Assembly: GCF_000959365.1 (NCBI RefSeq)
Contig: NZ_CP009556.1
Location: forward strand, 1,364,001 to 1,428,000
Direction: 5' to 3'
DNA from: Burkholderia oklahomensis C6786
Lineage (GTDB): Bacteria > Pseudomonadota > Gammaproteobacteria > Burkholderiales > Burkholderiaceae
DNA length: 64,000 nucleotides
A model generated the notes under the pieces. It did no database searches and was not told the origin of the DNA. It saw only the letters and a list, made by a program, of their open reading frames with translations. Below are positions 9,187-18,446 of this stretch, piece after piece (the stretch's first letter is position 1; each line of letters opens with the position of its first letter). The translations under genes and the position numbers were made by a program.

Positions 9187-10242
9187 ATGGCGAAGATGCA
9201 CGCGCTCGGCAGCAGCACGCTGCTGCAGTTCTTTTCCACCGACGATATGCCGCTCGCGCGCGGAACGGCTTTCTGGGGCGCACACGTGTTCCACTGCGAG
9301 GAAGTGCGCGCGAAACAGGTGCGGGCGTTTCATGGGAATGGCTTTCTGTGCCGCTGCGAGCGTGGCCGGTTCGTTCGTTTTCGCGGCGCGTCGGTCGACG
9401 CGCGGATCACGGAAGCGTGGCTGAGCGCCGCAACGACCGATGCGTATATGACGATCTGCGCGCTGCACGCGGGCGAATGCGCGGTCGACGCGCCAGGCTC
9501 GCCGGACGTGCGCTTTCGCGCGAACGAGCTGTTCGTGCTCGACAGCGGCCGTCCGATGCGCGTGCACTGGCACGAGCCGTGTTTCAGCTCGCTCAGTTTG
9601 CCGCGTTCTTCGGTGGGGCAGACGCTCGGCCAAACGGCGATGGATGCGTCGCCACCCGCGGTTTCGCTGCAAAGGGGCGGGCTCGCGCCGTTTCTCGCGG
9701 CCGATCTGGCGCTCATCGGTGGCCACGGCCCGGCGCTGTCGTCCGACGAACTCGATTACGTGCTTGCGCGCACGGCCGACCTCGGCCGCACGCTGCTGCA
9801 GGCGGCGCTGTCGGCGCGGACACCGCTCGCCGCGCCTGCGCGCGGTGACCGTCTGCAGGCCGCGTACAGCTACATCGGCCAGCATCTCCATTTGCAGACC
9901 TTGACGCCCGACCGGATCGCCGACGCGATCCATTGCTCGCGCACACAGCTTTATCGTTTGTTCCGCCACGAACCGCAGACGGTGAAGGCGGCGATTCGCG
10001 ACGCAAGGTTGAACCGCAGTGTCGGCTACCTCGAGCAAGCGGGGCTCACGCTCAGCATCGGCGAGATCGCGCACGCGTGTGGTTTCCCCGATCAGTCGAC
10101 ATTCGGCAAGCTGTTTCGCCAGCGCTTCGGCAAGACGCCCGGCGAAGTGCGGCGCGCGGCGCGGGAACGCCGCAGCCAAACCGCGTCGCTCGACGCCGCG
10201 GACGGCGTCGACGCGCTGCGCGCACCGACCGATCAGCGATAG
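9187..10242 (+). CDS. bprC: AraC-type transcriptional regulator BprC
   Basis: A 351-residue regulator with a poorly conserved N-terminal half (about 1-220) and a C-terminal AraC double helix-turn-helix (about 225-325). The signature includes HCSRTQLYRLFRHEP and GEIAHACGFPDQSTFGKLFRQRFGKTPGE. In B. pseudomallei BprC is activated by BsaN and in turn activates virAG and part of the T6SS, linking the T3SS and T6SS cascades. I chose the ATG at 9187; ATGs at 9136 and 9196 are alternatives. The gene's last 10 bases overlap the end of tssM on the other strand, so the regulator physically abuts the T6SS operon. Confidence 0.9.
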   Translation: MAKMHALGSSTLLQFFSTDDMPLARGTAFWGAHVFHCEEVRAKQVRAFHGNGFLCRCERGRFVRFRGASVDARITEAWLSAATTDAYMTICALHAGECAVDAPGSPDVRFRANELFVLDSGRPMRVHWHEPCFSSLSLPRSSVGQTLGQTAMDASPPAVSLQRGGLAPFLAADLALIGGHGPALSSDELDYVLARTADLGRTLLQAALSARTPLAAPARGDRLQAAYSYIGQHLHLQTLTPDRIADAIHCSRTQLYRLFRHEPQTVKAAIRDARLNRSVGYLEQAGLTLSIGEIAHACGFPDQSTFGKLFRQRFGKTPGEVRRAARERRSQTASLDAADGVDALRAPTDQR

Positions 10243-11390
10243 ATCGCGAACTCGATCGCCAAGGCGTTTTGGTGGTTATGAGCTGGCAGGGCGGACAACT
10301 GCTGCTCCGTGACTTCGGTTACAAGGCCGTCGTCGACGCGGTACCAGATCGAATCCCGCTTCACATAGGCGATGTAATGGCCGCCCGTGCTGTAGTCGAA
10401 CGCGACGAGGCGGTCATGGTTCGGCAGCGCCGCGTAGCTGAGCGGCATGCCGGTCAGACGGAACGCCTTTGCTGTCGGCGGCGCGTAGCGTATTGCGTCG
10501 GCGTCATCTGCCTGATACAGCGGCATCTGCAGCGCCGCCAATACATCTGATGTGTATCCCGGACCGTTGCCGTTAAACGACGGCAGCGCGCGCAGCGCGG
10601 CGACGGCTGCTCGCCACCGTTCGTCTAGTTCGCTGGCTGTCGCGGCGTCATAACGGTCGAGCAGCGCGCGAACGTCGGAATCGACGGCGGCATTCGACAG
10701 GATGTCGTCGAGTGCTGTCGAATGGACGGCCAACTGCAGCGCCGCATTGATGAAGCACGTGTTGCCGAGGTTCGACAAACCGCGCGGCGGTGTGGTCGGC
10801 GCAGTGTCGAAGCTGGCCGTCATGCGGTGCGCCGACCGCTCTCCCGTCACGCTCTCGATCCCGGTCGGCAGTACGATTTCGTAACGGCTGTTCGAATTGA
10901 GCGGCACGAGTGGCGCGAAAGTGAGCCGGCGATCGCTCAGCCACGACAACGGGCCGATGGCAACGCTCGCGCGATTTCCGTCGTGTAGCGCGATGTTGCT
11001 GACCGAGCGCGGCTCGATCGCACGATCGAATTCGAGCACGATCGTTGGACGGCGCAATGCCGCGTGCGTCGGCGCGACGCCGGCGGATACGACAGCGGGC
11101 GGTGTTGTTGGCGTCGCGGGTGCGGCGGGCGCATTCGGCTGCGGCGCCGTTGGTTGCGCCGGATACGAGAGTTGCACGGTCGGCGGCGCGAGCGCGCTCG
11201 TGGCGGCCTGGTTCGAATCGTCGCCTCCGCCGCATCCGGCGAACGACGCGACGGCTAGCGCGATCGCCGCGCTGACGCCGTACGGGCGACGGCGCGTCGT
11301 GGCCGAGCCGGTACGGGGCGAGCGGACGAGATGATGCGCCGAACGCGGCGCGTTGGGATGGTCAGGGTGTGTCGAAGTGCGTTTCATCAT
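10233..11390 (-). CDS. tssM: Secreted deubiquitinase TssM (USP-like lipoprotein)
   Basis: A 385-residue protein with a basic leader, a hydrophobic stretch ending in a lipobox-like SFAGC, a Pro/Ala-rich linker, an Ig-like domain (APTHAALRRPTIVLEFDRAI onward), then a ubiquitin-specific-protease domain. The Cys box is GLSNLGNTCFINAALQ (Cys212) and the His box GGHYIAYVKRDSIWYRVDD (His338). B. pseudomallei and B. mallei TssM removes host ubiquitin and dampens innate signalling; it is coded with the T6SS but reported to leave by type II secretion. This copy is shorter than the roughly 490 residues I recall. Starts at 11390, 11411 or a GTG at 11522 are possible. It ends the T6SS operon. Confidence 0.88.
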   Translation of the reverse strand: MMKRTSTHPDHPNAPRSAHHLVRSPRTGSATTRRRPYGVSAAIALAVASFAGCGGGDDSNQAATSALAPPTVQLSYPAQPTAPQPNAPAAPATPTTPPAVVSAGVAPTHAALRRPTIVLEFDRAIEPRSVSNIALHDGNRASVAIGPLSWLSDRRLTFAPLVPLNSNSRYEIVLPTGIESVTGERSAHRMTASFDTAPTTPPRGLSNLGNTCFINAALQLAVHSTALDDILSNAAVDSDVRALLDRYDAATASELDERWRAAVAALRALPSFNGNGPGYTSDVLAALQMPLYQADDADAIRYAPPTAKAFRLTGMPLSYAALPNHDRLVAFDYSTGGHYIAYVKRDSIWYRVDDGLVTEVTEQQLSALPAHNHQNALAIEFAIYR

Positions 11391-11470
11391 GACAAGATCG
11401 AAGTAGGACATGAACGGGTTCGATGAATAAGCGGCGCTGCGCGCGCCGCTGGTTCGCAAGGGACGGCGGA

Positions 11471-14400
11471 TCACGCGCCTTGTCCGGCGTTTCGTCCGCC
11501 GCGCGCCGAGCCGCCCCAGCACGCTCCGATGCGGGGAGGCAGTGCGACGCCCGCCGCGGATGCCGCGGCGCTCGCGGCCGGTTCGTCGTTCTGCCGAATC
11601 GTGTTGCGCCGCTGGCGCGCGATGTTGTCGCGGCGCGTCTGTTCGAGTGCGTCGATCCGGTCGATTTGCGCGAGCAGCGCGTCCTGTCCGGAGAAGTCGT
11701 ATCGCACATCGATGTAGCGCACGCCGAGGCGTTCGAGCTGGGCTTTCGCGTCGGGAAAATCACCGGGCGTGAAACGGCGCACGCCGTAGCGGAAATCCTG
11801 GACGAAGCGCGCGACGCCGAGCGCCCCTGTATAGCGACGCACGAGCGTGACGCCACCGAGCGCGATGCGTAACGTCGCGTCGCCGCATTGATCGGGCCGC
11901 CAATCGATTTGCTCGGATACGCGGAAGTTGTAGTTCGTCAGCGTGCGCGCTTGCGGTGCGCATTGCAGTGTCAGCGTCGTCTCGAACGGCTTCGCCTGCG
12001 CATCCGGATTCACGTCGGTTGGCTGCGCGACGATCCCGATGCGCATCGTCTGCGCGTGGAGCGCGTCGATCTGTCGGCCGAGCGAAGCGATTTGCTCGTC
12101 GAGTTCCGCCGCTGCTTGCTGTTGCGCGTGCCGCTCGGCGTCGCGCCGCGTTTGCGCGACGCGCCGGGCGGCCGCGTCGTCGAGGAGCGGCAGGAACGTG
12201 TCGGTGAACGGCAATCGGTAGCCGAGCGTGTCGACCACCGACGCACGCGCCGCGCCGACGCGCACGAACGGCTTCGCGGGACCGTTGACGAACGCCCAGA
12301 TCGCTCCTTGCGGGCCGTACAGCCGGTCGTCCTCGTCGTCTTGCGTCGCCGCGCGCTTGAGCGGCCACAGCACATCGCGTTCCCAGTCGCTTTGCAGTGC
12401 GCAAGACGCCTGCTGCTCGACATACCCGAACACCGCATGCAGTGGGCCGCCGATGAGGCTCCAGACAACGTCGCCGCCGACATCGCGATCGCTTGCGAGC
12501 TGCTTGACGCCCCGTAGCGCGTCGTCGGCTGCCCGCATCGCGGACGCTTCGACGGACGCATCGGCGCCGAACCCGTGGAAGTCGGCTGCGAGTCGGTAGG
12601 CGGCGCCTGTGCCCGCGAGCGCGTCGACGGCGAGTGCGGCGACGCGCCGATCATAGTCGACGAGCGCGTCGCGCAGCGCGGCGTCGCGCTCGAGCGTCAA
12701 CCGGCCTTGCGCGGGCGCGCCGCCGAGCGTTTCGCGCAACGCCCGGCCACCGCTGCGCGAAATCGAGCCGAGCAGCGCGCCGAGGCCGCTGTTTGGCTTG
12801 GGCGCCCATACGGGCGCGAGCATGCGTGATGCCATCCGGACGAACCGCAGCCACGGTGGCAGCGCATCGTCGTGCGCGGATTCGAATTCACGCGTGACGC
12901 GCGCAAGCAGCGCCGCGAACGGATCGCGGCGGTCGGGAATTCGGTCGATCACCACGCGCCACTGCGCTTCTGTCGTCAACAATTGCTCGCCTTGCGGGAA
13001 GCGAGCGACGAAGTCGCGCCATGCGTCAATTCGCTGCGCGCGATACCACGCGTCGAACGCGTTGCGATGGAACGCGAACTTGGGCTGGTTCGCGACGGCC
13101 TGAGCCATCTCGTCGAGGAACGCGTCGATCGCCGGACGATGCGCAGCCGTCAGCGCGGCTGACACCCGCACGTCGCGCAGCGCGGGAGGCAGCGCGCGCG
13201 CCGCAGCGGCCGGCCAGAAGTCGGCAAGCGTCACGTCGTGCGGCGTTGACGTGTCGGGCACGTCGAGCAGCCATGCGCCGTTGGGATCGCGGTACGCGAG
13301 CCGTTCGAGCTGCGCCTGCGCGGCCGCGATGCGAGCTGCGAGCGCGCCGTCGTCCGGTGCGCTCCAGGCAATTTGGTCGACGACGAGTGCGTCGATGCGC
13401 GGCGACGGTTCATCGTCACGATCGCGTGCGCCGTCTGCATCGTCTTCGTTCGGTGCACGGGCGATCTTCAGCGCGGGCATTCGCACGAGCGTCTCGCGGT
13501 CCGCGCCGCGCTGGCGCGCCTGCATCAGGTTCACGTAGCGGACCAGATTGCGGATGCGCGCGGCGACATCGCCACCGCCGTCCGCGCGCGCGTCGCCCGC
13601 ATCGTCCGGCTCACCGAAGAACAGCCGGTCGGCGGAAGGCTCGATCGACCGTCGATAATGCGCGACGTAGCGGCGCTTGAGTTCCGCTTCAAGCCTGCCG
13701 ACGGGCGTGGCACCGGCGATCGTGCGCACGAACGGCCGATTGTCGCGCTGCTCGACGTCGCCGATCACGCGGCCAATCCGCTCCAGCGTTGCCGCATCGC
13801 GCCGGAGCTCGCCTGCGAAGCGCGTATGCGCGGGATAGTCGCGGCGGACCAGCTCGACGGTCCGCACGTCGCCGACGAACGACGCGGTCATCAGCAGCCC
13901 GATCGCGACACACGCGAGCAGCCACGCGCCCAGAGCGAGACGCCGCAGCGTCAGCCGCGAGCGGCTCGGCCGCTCGACGGGGCGCGACGCGTCACGATCG
14001 CTCGGCAGCACGCGTGCGAACACGTCGTGCAGGAACAGGCCGGCGTCGTCGGGCCTGCGCGCGGGCGCAGCGTCGAGCCAGTCGGGCAGCGTCAGCGAAT
14101 GCGCGCCGCCTGTCTGTCGGCCGCTCGCGAACAGCAGACCGCGCAGATGCGGCGTCTCCTGATAGACGTTCGGGCCGAACGCCGCGCGCGTGAACGCGTC
14201 GAGCGCGGGCCGCAGGCGCGCTAGTTCGTGCTGCAGCATTAGCGTGCGTGGCGAAGGCGGCTCGCCGCGCGCCGTTAGCGCGGTACGCAGCACGCTCAGA
14301 CGCGCGTCGAGGCTGTCGAATGCGTGCGAGATGAATGCGTTCGCGTCGTGATCGCCGAGATAGCCGAACGCGCGCTCACGGTCTTGCGGCGCAAGTTGCG

Positions 14401-15184
14401 CGCTCCATTCCTCGAAGCCGTAGAGCCGGTCGCACTGGGTGACAAGCACGTAGACCGGGAAGCGCTGGTCGAACAACCGGATCAGGTGCTCGAGCCGTTC
14501 GCGGATGGCGCAGCCGTCGATCGTCAGCGCGTCGCGATCGGCTTCGATGAGGCGCGGCGCATCGATCGCGACGACGACGCCATTGATGCCTTTGCGCGCG
14601 CGCGCGCGGCCGAGCCGATCAAGGATCGCGCTCCATTCTTGCCGGTCGGCGTCCGTCGCGTCGGGCTCGGTGAAGCGGCCTGCGAGATCCAGTACGACCG
14701 CGTCGTCGAAACACCACCAATCGCAATCCTCGGTCGGTTCGATGAGCGCATCGCGGCACGCGCGCCGCAGTGGCGATGCGACACGCGCGCGGGTCAGCGC
14801 GGTGGTCTTGCCTGAGCCGGAGCGGCCGATCACGAGATACCATGGCAGGGCGTCCCGCGGACGACCAAGCAGGCCAGGGGCGGGCACAGCGCGCTCGAGC
14901 GCTGTGAGCGACGCCTGCCAACGCGTGGCGACGCGCTTTTCCGGCGTCTCGAGATCGGTAGGCAGGCGCTCGGACGCGTCGAGTCGCGCCAATTGCCCGC
15001 GTGCGCGCACGGCGCGCAATGCGCGGCGCGCGACCCGGATCAGGAGCCATCCGGCGAGCGCCGCGCAGAACGTGGCGGGCGCGCACCACAGCGGCCAGTC
15101 GAAATAGAGCGCGGTTGCCCAACTGAACGCGGCGAGTGCGACCAACGCGGCGATGCGCGCGATTACCATGCCGATGATCTTCAT
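11471..15184 (-). CDS. icmF: T6SS inner-membrane protein IcmF (structural TssM)
   Basis: A 1237-residue core component of the T6SS membrane complex with TssL and TssJ. The N-terminus has two membrane segments (about 5-50), then a cytoplasmic NTPase-like domain with Walker A GRSGSGKT at residues 120-127. A further membrane segment follows (LGAWLLACVAIGLLMTASFV, about 430), then the large periplasmic part ending in the C-terminal domain that meets TssJ. The start at 15184 forms an ATGA overlap with the tssL stop and fits the family; the open frame upstream to 15526 is inside tssL. I use icmF to avoid confusion with the deubiquitinase TssM. Confidence 0.95.
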   Translation of the reverse strand: MKIIGMVIARIAALVALAAFSWATALYFDWPLWCAPATFCAALAGWLLIRVARRALRAVRARGQLARLDASERLPTDLETPEKRVATRWQASLTALERAVPAPGLLGRPRDALPWYLVIGRSGSGKTTALTRARVASPLRRACRDALIEPTEDCDWWCFDDAVVLDLAGRFTEPDATDADRQEWSAILDRLGRARARKGINGVVVAIDAPRLIEADRDALTIDGCAIRERLEHLIRLFDQRFPVYVLVTQCDRLYGFEEWSAQLAPQDRERAFGYLGDHDANAFISHAFDSLDARLSVLRTALTARGEPPSPRTLMLQHELARLRPALDAFTRAAFGPNVYQETPHLRGLLFASGRQTGGAHSLTLPDWLDAAPARRPDDAGLFLHDVFARVLPSDRDASRPVERPSRSRLTLRRLALGAWLLACVAIGLLMTASFVGDVRTVELVRRDYPAHTRFAGELRRDAATLERIGRVIGDVEQRDNRPFVRTIAGATPVGRLEAELKRRYVAHYRRSIEPSADRLFFGEPDDAGDARADGGGDVAARIRNLVRYVNLMQARQRGADRETLVRMPALKIARAPNEDDADGARDRDDEPSPRIDALVVDQIAWSAPDDGALAARIAAAQAQLERLAYRDPNGAWLLDVPDTSTPHDVTLADFWPAAAARALPPALRDVRVSAALTAAHRPAIDAFLDEMAQAVANQPKFAFHRNAFDAWYRAQRIDAWRDFVARFPQGEQLLTTEAQWRVVIDRIPDRRDPFAALLARVTREFESAHDDALPPWLRFVRMASRMLAPVWAPKPNSGLGALLGSISRSGGRALRETLGGAPAQGRLTLERDAALRDALVDYDRRVAALAVDALAGTGAAYRLAADFHGFGADASVEASAMRAADDALRGVKQLASDRDVGGDVVWSLIGGPLHAVFGYVEQQASCALQSDWERDVLWPLKRAATQDDEDDRLYGPQGAIWAFVNGPAKPFVRVGAARASVVDTLGYRLPFTDTFLPLLDDAAARRVAQTRRDAERHAQQQAAAELDEQIASLGRQIDALHAQTMRIGIVAQPTDVNPDAQAKPFETTLTLQCAPQARTLTNYNFRVSEQIDWRPDQCGDATLRIALGGVTLVRRYTGALGVARFVQDFRYGVRRFTPGDFPDAKAQLERLGVRYIDVRYDFSGQDALLAQIDRIDALEQTRRDNIARQRRNTIRQNDEPAASAAASAAGVALPPRIGACWGGSARGGRNAGQGA

Positions 15185-15879
15185 TGCAATCCGGGGAGTT
15201 CCGAGTCGATCATCCGCACGATGATGGGAAGCACCGAGTCGACCATCCGCGCGATGACGATGTGATAGATCAAATAAAGCGACAAGAGGATCGCGAGCGG
15301 CAATCCGACGTTCAGGCCCGCGAATCCGATACGGCGGTGCGCGCGCGCTTTTGCCACCGTGGCCTGAGACTCGATGCCTGTATAGGCGGCTGGAAACGGC
15401 GGTTCGCCGTCGGCGCGCGAGGCCGCTTCCGCCGACAGTGCTTCGATCGCGCGTCGCTGGATCGCTTCGAGCGGTCTGCTGTCGCCGTCGTAGCCGTATC
15501 GGCCGCGAAAGCCGAGCCGCAGGCAAAGGAGAAAGACCTCCAGCACGTCTGCGCGCTCGCCGTCGAGCGTTTCGATGCGCTCAAAGAATTCGACGCCTGC
15601 GTGCGACGTGCCAAAGTAGCGTTTCTGCAGAAGTCGCAACGTCCACCGATCGGCGTCGTCCCAGCCGCTGTTCAGTAACGCTTCGTCGATCCATGCGCAA
15701 ACGGCGAACAGCGCATCGTCGACGTCGGTTTCGGATGCGCCGGCGCACGCCGCGTGATCGCGCGCGCCATCGATCAGAATGTCAAACCGCAGCGCAACTT
15801 CAGCGGCGTCGCCGCGTGGGTGTTGCGTGAACTGCCGCGCGTATGCGACGAGCGGCATCATCGAATCGGACAGTTTCAT
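15181..15879 (-). CDS. tssL: T6SS inner-membrane protein TssL (DotU)
   Basis: A 232-residue DotU-family protein. It has the helical cytoplasmic hook domain (ALFAVCAWIDEALLNSGW and LLQKRYFGTSHAGVEFFERI are family signatures) and one C-terminal membrane anchor (GLNVGLPLAILLSLYLIYHI). There is no OmpA-like peptidoglycan-binding extension, so wall anchoring would need another protein. It joins IcmF and TssJ to form the trans-envelope complex. Starts and stops overlap tssK and icmF by ATGA junctions, giving a tightly coupled tssK-tssL-icmF block. Confidence 0.94.
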   Translation of the reverse strand: MKLSDSMMPLVAYARQFTQHPRGDAAEVALRFDILIDGARDHAACAGASETDVDDALFAVCAWIDEALLNSGWDDADRWTLRLLQKRYFGTSHAGVEFFERIETLDGERADVLEVFLLCLRLGFRGRYGYDGDSRPLEAIQRRAIEALSAEAASRADGEPPFPAAYTGIESQATVAKARAHRRIGFAGLNVGLPLAILLSLYLIYHIVIARMVDSVLPIIVRMIDSELPGLQ

Positions 15880-17300
15880 GATACGTGCCTCACTGCGGCG
15901 AGTTCCGCTTGCAGGTCGTCCGGCGCGTCGTGCCAGCGCAACGACACGCGCCCATCGCGCCTGATTGCATCCCACTGGCGGCCGGTCTGCTCGATCCGAA
16001 AGTACTGCGTGCCGCTGCAGCGCGGCAGCCGCTGCGGTGCGCAGGGCAGGCGGGTCAGTTCGACACCCGGCAGCGCGAGTGCGGTGAGTTGGGGCATCTC
16101 GTCGATCGCGGCAATACGGCTGCCGTGCAGAAAGCGCTGCGCGACCGTGTCCGGATCATGCTCGCTGCGGATCACCAGATAGAACAGATGGCGGTCGCCA
16201 AAGACGTCGGGGGGCAGTTGTGTGGACCACTGCGCGGGCTGGCGCGGTCCGTCGGGTTCGAACGTCGCGACGCAGTCGGGGCCGACCGCGATCTCGTCGA
16301 GCAGATGGACGATCAGCGCGTGCGCCCGCGAGAAGCAGGTGCCCAGATCGCGATGGTCGTACGGCGGCAAGCCGCCGCTCGCGTCGAGCGTTTCGCCGAG
16401 CATATTGAAGCGCTCGGAGAACGCGCTCAGTTCGCCGATGAGTTGCCGAAGCGCACCGAAGATCGTCCACGGATGTAGCCGATCGCATTCAGCGAAATGG
16501 AACAGCAGCGGGCCGAAGCGGTTCAGCGAGCGCAGCGCGAGCAGGAGCGTCATGTAGCTCGCGTCGAATTCGGCATGCTGCATTTCGCGCGGACTTTTGT
16601 ACTGCTGCAGCCTCCGCGCGCGGCCCGCGAGCTCGTCGCGAATGCAGTGGATTCGGTCGAGCAGTCCGCGCGAGCCGGACAGCGCGTAGCAAGGCGGCAC
16701 GAATTCGTTGTCGAGCCGTAGACGCTCACCGTCGCGCACGATGCGCGCGAACGGGATCGTCTCGTGCCCGGAGAGCGCGTCGAGTTCGTGCTCGAAGACG
16801 ATCTTCAGCACGTGCTTGAGCGTGCGCACCGGCGCGGGCGGGTGGTCCGAGTAGAGATCGCCGACGTCGTCGGCGGACGGCAGCGTTGCGTAGCGCGTCG
16901 CCGCGCTCGGCAGCGCGTCGGCGGCGGCTGCGACCGTCACGTTGTTCGCGCCCCGCGCGAGCCGCTTTAGCGCGACATGAGCGACGAGCGCCCGGCCGTC
17001 GTCGAGCCACGCGGGATCGAACGCACGCGCAGCGATGACCGCATTGCCCGGGTACTCGACGTAACTGCGGTCGGAAAACAGCAGGTGCGCGGAGCGGATC
17101 TCGACCACGCGATTGTCGATCGCGGCTTCCGCGAGCGAAAGCGCGCCGACGCCCCAGAAGTGCGGGGGGCCGGACGCGAGCCACGGCTCGGCGCGGAACT
17201 GCTGCTGCAGTTCGGCCAGTTGAAAGTGTTGCGGCTGCAGGAGCATGCCCTGATGCCAATAGACGTTTTCCATGTCGTACGTTTCGGGTTCGTGAATCAT
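15876..17300 (-). CDS. tssK: T6SS baseplate protein TssK
   Basis: A 474-residue TssK. The N-terminal signature VYWHQGMLLQPQHFQ is diagnostic. TssK trimers connect the baseplate wedge (TssE/F/G) to the TssL/IcmF membrane complex. The start at 17300 overlaps the tssJ TGA (ATGA). An alternative ATG ten codons later would begin MENVYWHQG, as many TssK proteins do; the coupling favours the upstream one. Confidence 0.94.
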   Translation of the reverse strand: MIHEPETYDMENVYWHQGMLLQPQHFQLAELQQQFRAEPWLASGPPHFWGVGALSLAEAAIDNRVVEIRSAHLLFSDRSYVEYPGNAVIAARAFDPAWLDDGRALVAHVALKRLARGANNVTVAAAADALPSAATRYATLPSADDVGDLYSDHPPAPVRTLKHVLKIVFEHELDALSGHETIPFARIVRDGERLRLDNEFVPPCYALSGSRGLLDRIHCIRDELAGRARRLQQYKSPREMQHAEFDASYMTLLLALRSLNRFGPLLFHFAECDRLHPWTIFGALRQLIGELSAFSERFNMLGETLDASGGLPPYDHRDLGTCFSRAHALIVHLLDEIAVGPDCVATFEPDGPRQPAQWSTQLPPDVFGDRHLFYLVIRSEHDPDTVAQRFLHGSRIAAIDEMPQLTALALPGVELTRLPCAPQRLPRCSGTQYFRIEQTGRQWDAIRRDGRVSLRWHDAPDDLQAELAAVRHVS

Positions 17301-18016
17301 TGCTTGCGCCGCGCACCGGTCGCGTCGCTGCCGTGCTTGTCTTCGCCTGTGTCGTCGGGCGGCAGCGTTAGCGACTTCGCGCCGCAGTCGAGCAGCGTCC
17401 ATGCGCGCGCGCCGGGTGGCGGCAGCCTCAGGCGCGTTTCGCGCGCGTCGGTGATGCTCTGCGCGCCGAGCCGCAGCTTCAGTTCGAGCATCCGCGGCGC
17501 GGCGCGATAGGTGGGCGAGAACCAGCCGCGCTTGTCGATTTGCAACGGGACGTCGTAGAGCCGCATGGAGCGTGGGCCGTCAGCGTCGTAGTAGCCGGCG
17601 ACGATGCCGATGTAGCGGGCCTGCTGCGCGCGATCGATCGATAGCGCGACGCGTGCGCCCGGCGAAACGACGTAGCGTGTGGTCTGAATGACGCCTGTAG
17701 CCGTCCCGCCCGCCGCGAGCGTTGCGCGCAGCCGGTCCGGATCGTCGGCGAGGTTGCGGAACGCTTGCGCGTCCGCGGTCTGGAAAATCGTGAGCAGCAG
17801 CGTGTGCGGCGCGTTCAGGTATTCGTTCAGCCGTGGCGACGCATCGATATCGATACGCAGCGCGTCGGGCATGTAGTCCCATCGCACGTCGGCGCGCGCC
17901 TGCTCTTCGGTAACGCCCGCTGCACAGCCCGCCAACGCGGAGAATGCGGCGACGGCGCACGCGCGCGCCGCGAGGCGGCGCGCCGTCGTCAGCGCGGAAA
18001 TCTGTTGATCGTTCAT
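17297..18016 (-). CDS. tssJ: T6SS outer-membrane lipoprotein TssJ
   Basis: A 239-residue lipoprotein. The signal peptide ends in the lipobox SALAGC (Cys about 30), and the mature part is the transthyretin-like TssJ fold (ALRIDIDASPRLNEYLNAPHTLLLTIFQ is typical). It anchors the IcmF periplasmic tip to the outer membrane. At 239 residues it is longer than many TssJ proteins (about 150-200); the extra length is a C-terminal tail rich in charged residues. It lies 9 bases after the PAAR-like gene and overlaps tssK. Confidence 0.92.
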   Translation of the reverse strand: MNDQQISALTTARRLAARACAVAAFSALAGCAAGVTEEQARADVRWDYMPDALRIDIDASPRLNEYLNAPHTLLLTIFQTADAQAFRNLADDPDRLRATLAAGGTATGVIQTTRYVVSPGARVALSIDRAQQARYIGIVAGYYDADGPRSMRLYDVPLQIDKRGWFSPTYRAAPRMLELKLRLGAQSITDARETRLRLPPPGARAWTLLDCGAKSLTLPPDDTGEDKHGSDATGARRKQ

Positions 18017-18025
18017 GTCGAATCC

Positions 18026-18418
18026 TCAGCTCATCGCCATCACTTTTTGCTGGCTCGGTTGCAGCACGGCGCCGGTCGCATTGCCATCGTTGTGCTTCGT
18101 CGGCGTCGAAAGCCGCACGACGGGGCTGCCTTCGAACTTGATCTTCGCGCTGCCCGCCGCGAATTCGACTTTGCCCATGATCTTTCCGGACATCACGCCG
18201 CCGACGGTGCCAGGCTGGTCGCCGTTCGTCATCGGAATCGTCGATTTCTTGGTGAGCGCGGGCATTCCGCAGACGAGTACTTTCGTCGTGATCGAAGAGC
18301 CCATCATCGGCGCGCCGGTGTTCGGATACGGGACGGGAACCGGGCCCGTCGGCGTCGGCGTTTTGCAGACGTCGGCGGGGCTCATGCACAGGCCGGACGC
18401 GGTGGTGACGACAAACAT
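18026..18418 (-). CDS. PAAR-like (DUF4150) spike-tip protein
   Basis: A 130-residue protein of the DUF4150/PAAR-like group. Its Gly/Pro-rich turns (CKTPTPTGPVPVPYPNTG), a central SSITTKVLVCGMPALTKKST, and a terminal strand set resemble the conical repeat that caps VgrG trimers. It has no C-terminal toxin domain, so it is a bare tip or adaptor. It forms part of a four-gene set between vgrG and tssJ with DUF3540, pentapeptide and DUF2169 proteins. The ATG at 18418 (MFVVTTASG) is the first that gives family-like sequence. Confidence 0.85.
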   Translation of the reverse strand: MFVVTTASGLCMSPADVCKTPTPTGPVPVPYPNTGAPMMGSSITTKVLVCGMPALTKKSTIPMTNGDQPGTVGGVMSGKIMGKVEFAAGSAKIKFEGSPVVRLSTPTKHNDGNATGAVLQPSQQKVMAMS

Positions 18419-18446
18419 GTTTGAACTCCGAATCAAGAAGAGAAAA

